Source of the DNA: Bradyrhizobium sp. CCGUVB4N
Lineage (GTDB): Bacteria > Pseudomonadota > Alphaproteobacteria > Rhizobiales > Xanthobacteraceae
Assembly (NCBI RefSeq): GCF_024199945.1
Contig: NZ_JANADP010000001.1
Coordinates: 4,464,001-4,528,000 of the forward strand
Direction of reading: 5' to 3'
DNA: 64,000 nucleotides
The notes under the pieces are model-generated. The model was given only the letters and a program-made list of their open reading frames with translations. It was not told the origin of the DNA and searched no databases. This document shows, piece after piece, positions 42,313-51,720 of this stretch (the stretch's first letter is position 1; each line of letters opens with the position of its first letter). The position numbers and the translations under genes were made by a program.

Positions 42313-45080
42313 GCGAGCACTCCCTTCAGGAGGTTTGCAGTCACCGGCAGCGCGCGGAAACGGTGGCCGGTGGCGTCGTGGATGGCGTTGATCAGCGCCG
42401 GCACGATCGGGATCATCACGACTTCGGCCATGCCTTTCGGCGCTTCGTCCGGGCTGAGCGGCTTCAGCATCTCGATCTCGAGGTCGCGCAACGGCAGGTC
42501 GGAGCCGCGCGCAACCAGGTAACGGCCGAGATTCCATTCGCCGTTGCCGGGGCCGCCTTCGAACGGTGGCAGCGTTTCCAACAGCGCATAGCCAACGCCC
42601 ATGGCGAAGCCGCCATGGGACTGGCCCATCACCACCTCAGGCACCAGCGCCGTGCCGCATTCGAACACGCTGTAGGCCTTGGCGATGCGAAGCGCACCGG
42701 AGGCACGTTCGATCTCGACGCGGACGAGCGTGCCGCACATCGAGGTGTAGGCGGTGCCGATGCGGTTGTTGTCGGTCGGCGGAAACTTGACGCTGATGCG
42801 GTTGATCCGCTCGAATTTAGCGTTGCCGCGGCGGATCGCGAGCGCGTCGATCTCGGCGCGGTATTGCTCGCCGAACAGGGGGAAGCGCGCTCGCGACCAG
42901 GCCCAGCGCGAAAAACTATGTGCGACCGCACCGGTGACGAAACCGCGTGCATGTGCGGTCGCGGCGAGCGCCGGCAGCGCCAGCGGTTCGAGGCCGGGCA
43001 TGGTGAGCTGGCCGTTCTGCCAGATCGCGTTGGCCCATTGTTTGGCGCGCGGATCATTCCTGGGAATGCGCCACAGCTCCAGCGCCGCGGGCCACAGGCC
43101 GAAGCGGAAGATCACGCGGGCAGCTTCCGCCGACGAGTGCGTGCCGACATGGGCGCCGATCGAGGCCGATGTCGCCGAGGAGATCGAGGGCACCCAGCGC
43201 GGATTGCGCTCCGCGGCATCCTGGGTCTTCTGGTCCATCGTGTAGGGATCGCCCGAGGTGACGAGGCCGAGCACGTCGTAGCTGTCGACGCGCGCGACCG
43301 AGACCTCGTCGGCGATGGCGCCGAGATGGCTGGCGACCCGGTTCGCCAGCGCCGTGCCGATGCCGTTGCCCATCTCGACATGGTCGCAGAAGATCGCGAT
43401 CTTGCCGTCGGCGCCGAGCTCGACGCGGCCGAGCGAGCAGTCCGCGCCGGAGCCATAATCCTTGGTGACGCAGGCAACGCCTGTGCCGACCAGCCGGTCG
43501 CCCGTGGTTTGCCTGAGCTGGGCGCGCTGCTGCCAGATCGGGTGCTTCTCGAGCTTGTCGAGAATCTCGGGCGTGCGTACCGAGACGATGTAGGGATTGC
43601 CGGTCATGGTCCGGCCGTTCTGCTTCAGCGCATTGCGGCGGCGGAATTCGATCGGGTCGAGCTTGAGCTCGCTTGCCGCTTCATCGATCAGCGCTTCAAG
43701 TGCGGTCATGGTCTGCAGCGTGCCGTAGCCGCGCATCGAGCCGGCGGTGACGCCGCGCGAATGCAGCGCGATCGTGGTGACGTCGACCTTGGGGATGTCG
43801 TAGATGCCGATCGCGCCGGTCGCGGCGACCACCGCGACGTTCGCGGAGAAGTTCTGCAGGCCGCCGCCGTCGAGCACGTGATCGGCGGCGAAGGCCTTGA
43901 TCAGGCCGGTCGAACGGTCGATGCCGATCCGCGAGCGCATCTTGATCGGGTGGCGTTTGATGCCGCCCTGGAATTGCTGGTAGCGGTCATGCGCCAGCCG
44001 CACCGGCTTGCCCGGGAAGCAGATCGCGGCGAGCGCGACGTAAAGGATGAACGGCGTGTGGTCGCGGCCGCCAAAGCCGCCGCCGACATGGGCGAACTGC
44101 GCGTTGATGTGCGAGGGCTTGTAAGGCGCGCGCGCCTTCCCGAGCAGATGCGCGAGCGACTCCGCGGCCTCGTAAGGCGACTGCACGCCGAGCACCAGCT
44201 CGAGATTGCCGCCGCGGCCAGCGTACCAGGCGAGCCCGCACTCCGGCTCCAGGAACATCGGGTCGACCGATTGCGTCTCGAACTCGCGGTCGAGCACGAG
44301 GAGAGAGGCGTTGTCCGCGGCGAGCTCGCTGCGGATCTGGTCGCCGAGCTTGGCCGCCTTGACGTAGTCGGCCGGCATGTCCTTGGCGAGCGGCGACCAC
44401 ACCGGCAGCGCGGCGTTCTGCACCTTCTTGGGGGAGACCCAGCCGGCCTGGATCGGCGAATAGACGTCGGGCTTGTCGGGCGAGGCGCCTGCGACGCGGG
44501 TGAAACGGTAGGAGCCGTAATCGGGCGCGATCACCGGGCCGGTTTCCTCGCCGAACTTGACGAAGGTGCCGTCGCGCAGCACGAGGCGCGCCTGGTCGTA
44601 GGCGTCGAACTTTTCGAAGACCAGCAGCGCGACCGGCTGGCCGAGATAAAGCGGCGTCTTGCCGAGCGGGCAGAACAGATCGCCGGCATAGAATTCCGGC
44701 ACCTCTGTGCCGATGCGGTCGAGATCGCTGGCGGTGACGACGACGGACGGCTTCAGCGGTCCCGACAGGCGGGCGAGGTCCATGCCGGTATAGACATGGG
44801 TGGCGTCATTGGCGCGCACCAGAATCGCGTGCGAGGTGGTCTGCGGCCAGCCGGGCATATCGTTGGCGCGGAAATCAGAGGCGTAGAGCTTTGCGCCAGT
44901 GACTTTGGCGACGCCGTCGACGCGGCCTGCGCCTTTTGTTGCTGGATTGAAATGTCCGCGGCCAGGCAGCGTCTCGTGTGACGCAAAGGGCGCGTTCGCC
45001 GCCGTCGCCATATGCGACAGGCTGACCGAGATGCCGCCTGCCGATAACCACTTCACGAACTCGCGTCGCGAAGGCCGCAT
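42309..45080 (-). CDS. Molybdopterin-dependent hydroxylase large subunit, Tat-exported
   Basis: The ATG at 45080 follows aaggataagatc and gives 923 residues. The N-terminus MRPSRREFVKWLSAGGISVS holds a twin-arginine signal (SRREFVK). The mature part is of the isoquinoline 1-oxidoreductase/aldehyde-dehydrogenase-like large-subunit type: GAKLYASDFRANDMPGWPQT, AQFAHVGGGFGGRDHTPFIL, GSMRGYGTLQTMTALEALID and a C-terminal SVFECGTALVPEVVMGQSHG, typical of molybdopterin-cytosine-dinucleotide enzymes. The substrate is unknown. It heads a three-gene, translationally coupled operon with the 2Fe-2S and cytochrome genes. Confidence 0.93.
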   Translation of the reverse strand: MRPSRREFVKWLSAGGISVSLSHMATAANAPFASHETLPGRGHFNPATKGAGRVDGVAKVTGAKLYASDFRANDMPGWPQTTSHAILVRANDATHVYTGMDLARLSGPLKPSVVVTASDLDRIGTEVPEFYAGDLFCPLGKTPLYLGQPVALLVFEKFDAYDQARLVLRDGTFVKFGEETGPVIAPDYGSYRFTRVAGASPDKPDVYSPIQAGWVSPKKVQNAALPVWSPLAKDMPADYVKAAKLGDQIRSELAADNASLLVLDREFETQSVDPMFLEPECGLAWYAGRGGNLELVLGVQSPYEAAESLAHLLGKARAPYKPSHINAQFAHVGGGFGGRDHTPFILYVALAAICFPGKPVRLAHDRYQQFQGGIKRHPIKMRSRIGIDRSTGLIKAFAADHVLDGGGLQNFSANVAVVAATGAIGIYDIPKVDVTTIALHSRGVTAGSMRGYGTLQTMTALEALIDEAASELKLDPIEFRRRNALKQNGRTMTGNPYIVSVRTPEILDKLEKHPIWQQRAQLRQTTGDRLVGTGVACVTKDYGSGADCSLGRVELGADGKIAIFCDHVEMGNGIGTALANRVASHLGAIADEVSVARVDSYDVLGLVTSGDPYTMDQKTQDAAERNPRWVPSISSATSASIGAHVGTHSSAEAARVIFRFGLWPAALELWRIPRNDPRAKQWANAIWQNGQLTMPGLEPLALPALAATAHARGFVTGAVAHSFSRWAWSRARFPLFGEQYRAEIDALAIRRGNAKFERINRISVKFPPTDNNRIGTAYTSMCGTLVRVEIERASGALRIAKAYSVFECGTALVPEVVMGQSHGGFAMGVGYALLETLPPFEGGPGNGEWNLGRYLVARGSDLPLRDLEIEMLKPLSPDEAPKGMAEVVMIPIVPALINAIHDATGHRFRALPVTANLLKGVLA

Positions 45081-45270
45081 GATCTTATCCTTGTACAAGG
45101 TCTTTTGGGGCTCACGATGCTGACGGCATCGCGACCACAGCTACGCGCCAACGCTGGCGTGAGGCTGTCATGATTCGCCCATGGCCGAATAGAACAGGGC
45201 GGCCGTTTACGAGAGGTGAAGGCGGCTGCGGCAAACGCAGCCGCCTCTCATCTGGCGCAACATCAAGCCT

Positions 45271-46359
45271 TCACTTGAGGTCGGCGATGGTCGCGGGCCC
45301 GGGGCCGGGCGTGACCAGGGTCGGCCATTGCTTGGAGCCGAACGGGACCAGCGGCGGCAGGAACGGCGTCATGCCGCGCTTTGCTGTTTCGGTGATGATC
45401 GCGGCGCGCGCGTCGCCTCCCATCAGCTCGTAGTCCATCAGATGATAATTGCCGAAGAACAGTGCGCCGACCGAGCGATCGGCGATGATCCGCGTCAGCG
45501 ATTCCAGCATGTCCGCCGGCGTCGTGGTGAACGAGACCGTCTCGATCAGCAGCAGGCGCGTGTTGATGGCGTCGGGGCCGAAGAACTGCGCGAGCACGCT
45601 GAAGATCACGTTGTTCTGCCGTGCGACGTAGATGGTGTTGCTGGCGGCATAGGTCTTCTCCCAGTCGGGGCCGAGCTGCGCCTTCCAGTCCGCCAGCACG
45701 CCCATCCAGTGCGCGACCTGGGTCTGGGCCGCCCATGCGACGTTCCTGGCGAGGAACGGGGCCTGCTGCTTGCCGAAAGCCTCCAGCCTGGCGAACGGGA
45801 TGACGCCGCTCGCAAGGCACTCGTCCATGAAGGCGATGTTGTTCTTCAGGATGGTGCGGTTGTTGTCGCGCCAGTCGGCCTGCATCGGCGTGGCGTCGAG
45901 GCTGTCCAGCGCCGACTGCATCCGGCTGCGGAAGGCCAGCATCGCGCCGCGCCAGGATTTGTTGTCGGGATTGTCGACATAGGGGCCGACCACCTCGGCC
46001 AGCGCCATGGTGCTGTGGCCGACCGATTTCAGTAGCTGATAGACGATCGGCACCTGCGGCGCGTCGAGCGGCGGCTGGCCCCGCCGATAGAGGATCAGGC
46101 GTCCGCCGGCGCCGGAGAACAGGCCGAGGATGACAGGGTGCTTGTCGAGGATGTTCTTCTGGAACACCTTGGCAGCATCGCCATAGAGCTCGAACATCGC
46201 CGTGTTCAGCGCAAGCACGTCCCTGGTGGCGACGTCGCCCGGCGCGGCGTTGGTCTTGCCGGAGATCGGCGCCATGTAGTCGGGCAGGGTCTGGGCGGTT
46301 GCGGCGCTGCCGCCGAGCATCAGTACGGCGGCCATGGCCAGGCCAAAGCGAGTTCTCAT
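45271..46359 (-). CDS. Secreted hypothetical protein (362 aa)
   Basis: The product begins MRTRFGLAMAAVLMLGGSAA, a signal peptide cleaved near TATA-QT. The rest is a helix-rich mature domain with WRDNNRTILKNNIAFMDECL, AGGRLILYRRGQPPLDAPQV and FFGNYHLMDYELMGG. I recognise no family. The alternative frame of similar length on this strand (45263-46378) is a shadow, since it has the low-complexity Arg-rich look of wrong-frame GC-rich DNA. Confidence 0.7.
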   Translation of the reverse strand: MRTRFGLAMAAVLMLGGSAATAQTLPDYMAPISGKTNAAPGDVATRDVLALNTAMFELYGDAAKVFQKNILDKHPVILGLFSGAGGRLILYRRGQPPLDAPQVPIVYQLLKSVGHSTMALAEVVGPYVDNPDNKSWRGAMLAFRSRMQSALDSLDATPMQADWRDNNRTILKNNIAFMDECLASGVIPFARLEAFGKQQAPFLARNVAWAAQTQVAHWMGVLADWKAQLGPDWEKTYAASNTIYVARQNNVIFSVLAQFFGPDAINTRLLLIETVSFTTTPADMLESLTRIIADRSVGALFFGNYHLMDYELMGGDARAAIITETAKRGMTPFLPPLVPFGSKQWPTLVTPGPGPATIADLK

Positions 46360-46550
46360 CGGTCGTCCCCCGGGTCACATCTCAGCTCTACGGACGCCCG
46401 TCGGAATCGCTGGGCGTCGCCACCCGCGCTTTTGGCCGAAAATTGCTAAGGATTTGTCAGGAGGGAACCAAACCCGGGTCCGGCCGGGCTTCCTTTGGCG
46501 GCCCGCATGGCCTATTACGCCGCAACGCAATAATTCCCCCAAAAGACCTC

Positions 46551-48173
46551 ATGATCCGCCTCGACAACGTCAGCAAGCAAGCCGGCCACCAGATCCTGTT
46601 CATCGAAGCCTCCGCCGCCCTTAATAAGGGCGAGAAGATCGGCCTCGTCGGCCCGAACGGGGCCGGAAAGACCACCCTGTTCCGGATGATCGCCGGCGAA
46701 GAGCTGCCCGACGAAGGGCAGGTCTCGACCGATCGCGGCATCACCATCGGCTATTTCAACCAGGACGTCGGCGAGATGTCCGGTCGCAGCGCCGTGGCCG
46801 AGGTGATGAATGGCGCCGGTCCCGTCAGCGAGGTCGCAGCCGAGCTGCGCCAGCTCGAAGCCGACATGGCCGACCCCGACAAGGCCGACCAGATGGACGA
46901 GATCATCGCCCGCTATGGCGAGGTGCAGCACGCCTTCGAGGAGCTCGACGGCTACGCGCTCGACGGTCGTGCGCGCGAAGCGCTGTCCGGCCTCGGCTTC
47001 AGCCAGGAGATGATGGACGGCGACGTCGGAAAACTCTCCGGCGGCTGGAAGATGCGCGTGGCGCTGGCCCGCATTCTGCTGATGCGTCCCGACGTCATGC
47101 TGCTCGACGAGCCGAGCAACCACCTTGATTTGGAAAGCCTGATCTGGCTGGAAAAATTCCTGCACGATTACGAAGGCACGCTGCTGATGACCTCGCATGA
47201 CCGCGAGTTCATCAACCGCGTGATCTCGAAAGTGGTCGAGATCGATTCCGGCTCGCTGACGACCTATACCGGCAATTACGAGTTCTACGAGCAGCAGCGC
47301 GCGCTGAACGAGAAGCAGCAGCAGGCGCAGTTCGAGCGCCAGCAGGCGATGCTCGCCAAGGAGATCAAGTTCATCGAGCGCTTCAAGGCGCGCGCCTCGC
47401 ACGCCGCCCAGGTCCAGAGCCGGGTCAAGAAGCTCGACAAGATCGAGCGCGTCGAGCCGCCGCGCCGCCGTCAGTCGATTGCGTTCGACTTCCTGCCGGC
47501 GCCGCGCTCCGGCGAGGACGTCGTTGCGCTCAAGGGTGTCCACAAGGGGTATGGCAGCAAGCGCATCTATGACGGGCTGGATTTCATGATCCGGCGCAGG
47601 GAGCGCTGGTGCGTGATGGGCGTCAACGGCGCCGGCAAGTCGACGCTGCTCAAGCTCATTGCCGGCGCAAGCGAGCCGGACCAGGGCACGGTGGCGGTCG
47701 GCGGCAGCGTCAAGATGGGCTATTTCGCCCAGCACGCGATGGATCTGCTCGACGGCGAGCGCACCGTGTTCCAGTCGCTGGAAGACCAGTTTCCGACCGC
47801 GGGGCAGGGGTCTCTGCGCGCGCTCGCCGGCTGCTTCGGCTTCTCCGGCGACGACGTCGAGAAGCGCTGCCGCGTGCTGTCAGGCGGCGAGAAGGCGCGC
47901 CTCGTGATGGCGAAGATGCTGTTCGACCCGCCGAATTTTTTGGTGCTGGACGAGCCGACCAACCATCTCGACCTCGCCACCAAGGAAATGCTGATCACGG
48001 CGCTGGCCGATTTCGAAGGCACCATGCTGTTCGTCTCGCATGACCGCCACTTCCTGGCGACCTTGTCGAACCGCGTGCTCGAGCTGACGCCGGAAGGCAT
48101 CCACCAATATGGCGGCGGCTATACGGAATACGTCGCGCGGACCGGGCAGGAAGCGCCGGGGTTGCGGAGCTAG
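46551..48173 (+). CDS. ABC-F family ATPase
   Basis: The ATG at 46551 gives 540 residues and two ABC domains in one chain without membrane segments. Domain one has GLVGPNGAGKTTLFRMIAGE (Walker A), LSGGWKMRVALARILLM and LLDEPSNHLDLESLIWLE. Domain two has GVNGAGKSTLLKLIAGASEP, LSGGEKARLVMAKMLFDPPN and LDEPTNHLDLATKEMLITAL. The linker (about residues 250-320) is charged and helical. ABC-F proteins bind ribosomes and help with stalled translation; the closest well-known relative by pattern is YbiT-like. Confidence 0.95.
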   Translation: MIRLDNVSKQAGHQILFIEASAALNKGEKIGLVGPNGAGKTTLFRMIAGEELPDEGQVSTDRGITIGYFNQDVGEMSGRSAVAEVMNGAGPVSEVAAELRQLEADMADPDKADQMDEIIARYGEVQHAFEELDGYALDGRAREALSGLGFSQEMMDGDVGKLSGGWKMRVALARILLMRPDVMLLDEPSNHLDLESLIWLEKFLHDYEGTLLMTSHDREFINRVISKVVEIDSGSLTTYTGNYEFYEQQRALNEKQQQAQFERQQAMLAKEIKFIERFKARASHAAQVQSRVKKLDKIERVEPPRRRQSIAFDFLPAPRSGEDVVALKGVHKGYGSKRIYDGLDFMIRRRERWCVMGVNGAGKSTLLKLIAGASEPDQGTVAVGGSVKMGYFAQHAMDLLDGERTVFQSLEDQFPTAGQGSLRALAGCFGFSGDDVEKRCRVLSGGEKARLVMAKMLFDPPNFLVLDEPTNHLDLATKEMLITALADFEGTMLFVSHDRHFLATLSNRVLELTPEGIHQYGGGYTEYVARTGQEAPGLRS

Positions 48174-48176
48174 CCG

Positions 48177-48204
48177 GGATGGGCGCCGATCGGCGCCCAT
48201 CCGT
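48177..48204. terminator. Strong palindrome between convergent genes
   Basis: The sequence ggatgggcgccgatcggcgcccatcc is a perfect palindrome apart from its centre. It separates the ABC-F gene from the convergent phosphodiesterase gene and lacks a T-tract, so it is a hairpin of likely terminator or mRNA-stabilising function. Confidence 0.6.
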
Positions 48205-48218
48205 GTCGCTCTCAATCG

Positions 48219-50423
48219 CTACCGCAAGATCTCGTTCAGCACTTCGCCGTCGACACCGTGCGGCCTGACGCCCAGGATCTGCATGATGGTCGGGGCGACG
48301 TCGAGATTGTGCATGCGGCGGATCGTGGTGTTGTCGCGGATGCCGGGGCCGGCGGCGATGAAGGTCGCGCTCATCACCGGCAGCTTGGGATCGTGGCCAT
48401 GGGCGCCGTAGAAGTTCGGCATCGACAGCGTGGTGGTGGCTGCGCTGAATGCGGCATCGCCGAGGCGGGCGACGCCGGGGTTCTGGATGCCGTCGAAATT
48501 GTAGCCCGGCGCCATCAGCGCGAACACATCGCCAAAATCGTGGCCGATGGTCTTGCTGGTGCACTGCCCGAGCCCGGCCTCGCACTGCGCGGGACGGGTC
48601 TCGACCACCGTGAAGATCTTCCCGCTATCGAGCGAGCCGTTGAACTTCGGGTTGGGGTCGACCGCGTTCTGCACGGCCGCGGTGATCTGCGCCAGCAGCG
48701 CCTGGTAGGTGGCGGGATCGACGGTGCCGCCTTGCTCGCGCTGTTGCAGGTTGATGTAGATATTGGCTGCGGGGCCTGAGGTGCGGATCGCCACCTTGCT
48801 GGTGTCGATGCCGGCATTCCTGAGGATGTTGGTCATGCTGACCGAGGTGTGGAACGGCGCAAAACCGTGGTCGGACACGACGATGACGTTGCTGTCGGGG
48901 CCGGCTGCATCGGCGATCCGCTTCACTGCCTTGTCGGCGGTCTGATAGGCGAAGCGGACATAGGAGGCGTAGCGCGCGACCTTGGCCGGGTCCTGGTTGG
49001 CGCCGATCGAGTTCGGGTCCTTCGGGTTGGTACCCTGACGGGGATCTGTGAGCAGGAACTGGTGCTCGGAGCCGTCGGGCTGCTCGATATAGACCATCAC
49101 GAGGTCGGCGTCGGGATGGTTCTGGATCGCGCGCTCGCCGATCTCGGCCTGGTAGCGCACGAAGGTTTTCACCATGTCCTCGAACATCGCCTCGATCTCG
49201 GGGAAGTTGGTGAAGCCCGGGCTCAGCCGCTCCGGAATGCGGAAATCGGCCTGCGGGCGCCAGAACCCGATGCTGTTGTTGATGTCGTCGACATCGGCCA
49301 GCACCGGCGCGTTGCGCGGAATGTAGTTGGCGCCGTAGCGGGCGAAGCGCACCACCGAGAGATCAGGCGCGAGCTGCGAGACGAAGTACGCAGCGCCAAC
49401 CTTCGCCCCGCTGCCGTCGAAAAAGAAAGGCGCGTTCTCGCCGCCGAACTTGACGTAGGCAGGTCCAGTCGCCGGCGGCGCGAACGGGCCCGCCGTGATG
49501 CCGCGCGTGGCGTCGAAGAACACCAGCGTGTCGTAGTTCGCGACGTTGTCGTTGGTGGTGTCGAGTGCGGCAACGCGGATCGCGTATTTGAGGTCGAGCG
49601 TCGCCGCGCTGGTGCAGGTCGCGGTCGAGGCCGACGCGCAGGAGAAGCTCTCGATCGGATTTGTCGTCGCCAGCACCGGGCTGAACGAGAATCGGCCGGC
49701 CGCCTGCAGCGCCGTGGCCACCGCCGCATCGGGGGTGAAGTCGGTCCGGGTCAGCGAAAAACCCTGGGCGCTGAGGCCGCCGAAGGCGCCGAACGGCACG
49801 GTGTAGTCGGTGACGCGGATCGGCTGGGCCGGTTGCACCACGGTGCCGTTGATCGAGATGTCGGCGCCGTCGCCACCGGGCCACGTTGCGGTGGCGACTT
49901 TCTTGCCCTGCTGGCGCAATTGCACCCACAGTGGCTGGGCAGTCGGCCGCGGCGTCGGCCCAAGCGGGCTCTCGCGATAGCCGCCGATCGGCGCGGCGAA
50001 ACCGCTGAGGCTCGAGGTGGCTGGCCCGACGATCGCCTGGAAGGTGTTGGACGGGATGTCGTTGTGAACGGCGGTCGAGCCGGTCGCGATCTCGATATGC
50101 GAGACCGCGGTGAGCGAGGGTGAGGCCGTGATGTTCTGCACGGCAATCGCGCCATGGCGGCTCAGTCGCGCCAGCCCGCCGTCGCGCGGCAGCACGCCTT
50201 CCGCGATGAATTGCTGAATGAAATCGGGCTTGGCCCCGTCGAGCGAGATCAGCACCACCGGCGGCGAGCGATGCCCGTGATGCCTGCCGTGATCGTGGTC
50301 ACGCGAATTGTCGGAACCGCGGTCGCGGTTATCCTCGTCGGCATGGGCAGGCATCACCGTGCCGGCCAGCGATGCCGCGAGCGAGAGTGATGAAATCAGC
50401 GAGAAAACTTTCTTCTTGTCCAC
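48219..50423 (-). CDS. Secreted alkaline phosphatase-superfamily (type I phosphodiesterase) protein
   Basis: The GTG at 50423 gives 734 residues and directly opens the signal peptide VDKKKVFSLISSLSLAASLA. A His/Asp-rich stretch (DNSRDHDHGRHHGHRS) leads into the catalytic domain: VVLISLDGAKPDFIQQF (first metal Asp), ASPSLTAVSHIEIATG (catalytic Thr/Ser) and VVSDHGFAPFHTSVS (metal-binding Asp-His). Later residues include YIEQPDGSEHQ and HGHDPKLPVMSATFIAAGPG. The family splits phosphate esters or nucleotides outside the cell. The start 65 codons upstream at 50621 is disfavoured because it would bury the signal peptide. Confidence 0.92.
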   Translation of the reverse strand: MDKKKVFSLISSLSLAASLAGTVMPAHADEDNRDRGSDNSRDHDHGRHHGHRSPPVVLISLDGAKPDFIQQFIAEGVLPRDGGLARLSRHGAIAVQNITASPSLTAVSHIEIATGSTAVHNDIPSNTFQAIVGPATSSLSGFAAPIGGYRESPLGPTPRPTAQPLWVQLRQQGKKVATATWPGGDGADISINGTVVQPAQPIRVTDYTVPFGAFGGLSAQGFSLTRTDFTPDAAVATALQAAGRFSFSPVLATTNPIESFSCASASTATCTSAATLDLKYAIRVAALDTTNDNVANYDTLVFFDATRGITAGPFAPPATGPAYVKFGGENAPFFFDGSGAKVGAAYFVSQLAPDLSVVRFARYGANYIPRNAPVLADVDDINNSIGFWRPQADFRIPERLSPGFTNFPEIEAMFEDMVKTFVRYQAEIGERAIQNHPDADLVMVYIEQPDGSEHQFLLTDPRQGTNPKDPNSIGANQDPAKVARYASYVRFAYQTADKAVKRIADAAGPDSNVIVVSDHGFAPFHTSVSMTNILRNAGIDTSKVAIRTSGPAANIYINLQQREQGGTVDPATYQALLAQITAAVQNAVDPNPKFNGSLDSGKIFTVVETRPAQCEAGLGQCTSKTIGHDFGDVFALMAPGYNFDGIQNPGVARLGDAAFSAATTTLSMPNFYGAHGHDPKLPVMSATFIAAGPGIRDNTTIRRMHNLDVAPTIMQILGVRPHGVDGEVLNEILR

Positions 50424-50677
50424 GTGCAGCCCCGTGTTTTTCTTCGCGCAATCTGTGCGCGTTTCACCTGGAATGACACGTGGAGTATCGAGTGCGGCCG
50501 ACGACGCGCGTGTGACGCTTGAGCGACGCATGCGCGTCGGCGCGAGGATGTTGTCGCAAGAGTCCAATCCGATCTCCGTCGCGCGTGCGAGGGGAACTCG
50601 GCAAGGCAGGCCTGCGCCCACGCGCCTTGAACGCTGCGAACCCGTTCGTTACGCTCGAGAAAAATCAGGAGGGGCGC
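50424..50677. other. Divergent promoter region, about 250 bp
   Basis: The region lies between the divergently transcribed phosphodiesterase and MBL genes. I see no gene. The open frames that run back into it are extensions of the two neighbours, without protein-like character. Confidence 0.45.
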
Positions 50678-51553
50678 GTGAAGCAGTTGAGGATCGGCGA
50701 CATCACCATCGATGCGGTGATCGAGCGGGAAGGGCCGTGGCGGCGGCCGCAAGATTTTTTCCCGGCTTATGACGACGGCGTGTTCAAGCACCATCTGCCG
50801 ACGATGGAGCCGGAGGTGTTCGACGCCGCGCGCGGCATGATGGTCATCACCTATCAGACCTTCGTCGTGCGCACGCCGCGCTACACCATCCTGGTCGATA
50901 CCTGCACCGGCGAGGACAAGGGCCATCCGCCGCCGTTCGACTTTCCCGGCAAGGAGCGCTGGCGCAACGAATTGTTCGCGCTCGGCATTGGCTTCGAGCA
51001 GATCGACTACGTCTTCTGCACGCATCTGCACATCGATCACACTGGCTGGAACACCACCTTGCGCGACGGTCGCTGGGTGCCGACATTCCCGAACGCGAAA
51101 TACGTCTTCCACAAGGGCGAGTACGCGGCCTGGGAGGCCGAGAATGCCAAAGGCAACAACCCTCCCGGCACGGTGTTTCGTGACAATTGTCTGCCGATCG
51201 TCGAGGCGGGGCAGGCGCTGCTGGTCGACGACGATTATGCGCTCGACGACACCGTGACGCTGACCCCGACGCCCGGGCATTCGCCCTGCCATTGCTGCGT
51301 GAATATCTTGTCGAAGGGCCGGCGCGCGGTGGTCGCCGGCGACCTCATGCATCACCAGATCCAGTGCCGCGAGCCGGACTGGTCGGCGAAGCCCGATTGG
51401 GATGCCAAGCAGTCGGCGGTGTCGCGACGGAAGTTTTTCGCCTCCGTCGCGGACACCGATACGCTGATCCTGCCGATCCACTTTCCGGCGCCGACGGTCG
51501 GCCTGATCAAGCCGCTCGGCGCCGCGTTCGATTACCGCTTCAAGCGGGAGTAG
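50678..51553 (+). CDS. Metallo-beta-lactamase-fold hydrolase
   Basis: The GTG at 50678 follows aggagggg and gives 291 residues. Zinc-binding motifs are THLHIDHTGWNTTL (HxHxDH), then PGHSPCHCCVNIL with a further ligand, VVAGDLMHH (Asp) and the C-terminal PIHFPAPTVG (His). This is the glyoxalase-II-like MBL group, which includes lactonases and esterases; the AHL-lactonase subset has a similar THLHxDH arrangement. The substrate is not fixed by sequence. Confidence 0.92.
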   Translation: MKQLRIGDITIDAVIEREGPWRRPQDFFPAYDDGVFKHHLPTMEPEVFDAARGMMVITYQTFVVRTPRYTILVDTCTGEDKGHPPPFDFPGKERWRNELFALGIGFEQIDYVFCTHLHIDHTGWNTTLRDGRWVPTFPNAKYVFHKGEYAAWEAENAKGNNPPGTVFRDNCLPIVEAGQALLVDDDYALDDTVTLTPTPGHSPCHCCVNILSKGRRAVVAGDLMHHQIQCREPDWSAKPDWDAKQSAVSRRKFFASVADTDTLILPIHFPAPTVGLIKPLGAAFDYRFKRE

Positions 51554-51567
51554 GGCCGCTTGCCCCA

Positions 51568-51685
51568 CGTCATGCCCGGGCAAAAGCGCGAAGCGCGTCT
51601 TCGCGCAGATGTCCCGGGCATCCACGTTCTTGTTCTCGTCGGACCAAAGACGTGGATGGCCGGGACAAGCCCGGCCATGACGAAG
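51568..51685. repeat. Palindromic intergenic repeat (tcatgcccggg type)
   Basis: The outer arm gtcatgcccgggc pairs with gcccggccatgacg at the right end (51672-51683). Inner stems are formed by gaagcgcgtcttcgcgc and by catccacgttc/gacgtggatg. The unit type recurs in shorter form at 52959-53015. It lies between the MBL and asparaginase genes, which converge here. Confidence 0.8.
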
Positions 51686-51720
51686 TCGCGGAGAGTCTGT
51701 GGAACAACGCGACGGATGGT

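Noticed and set aside
42363..44981. An 872-codon plus-strand frame over the molybdenum hydroxylase
   Set aside because: The opposite strand codes for a recognisable enzyme with conserved motifs; the long frame is a by-product of high G+C.
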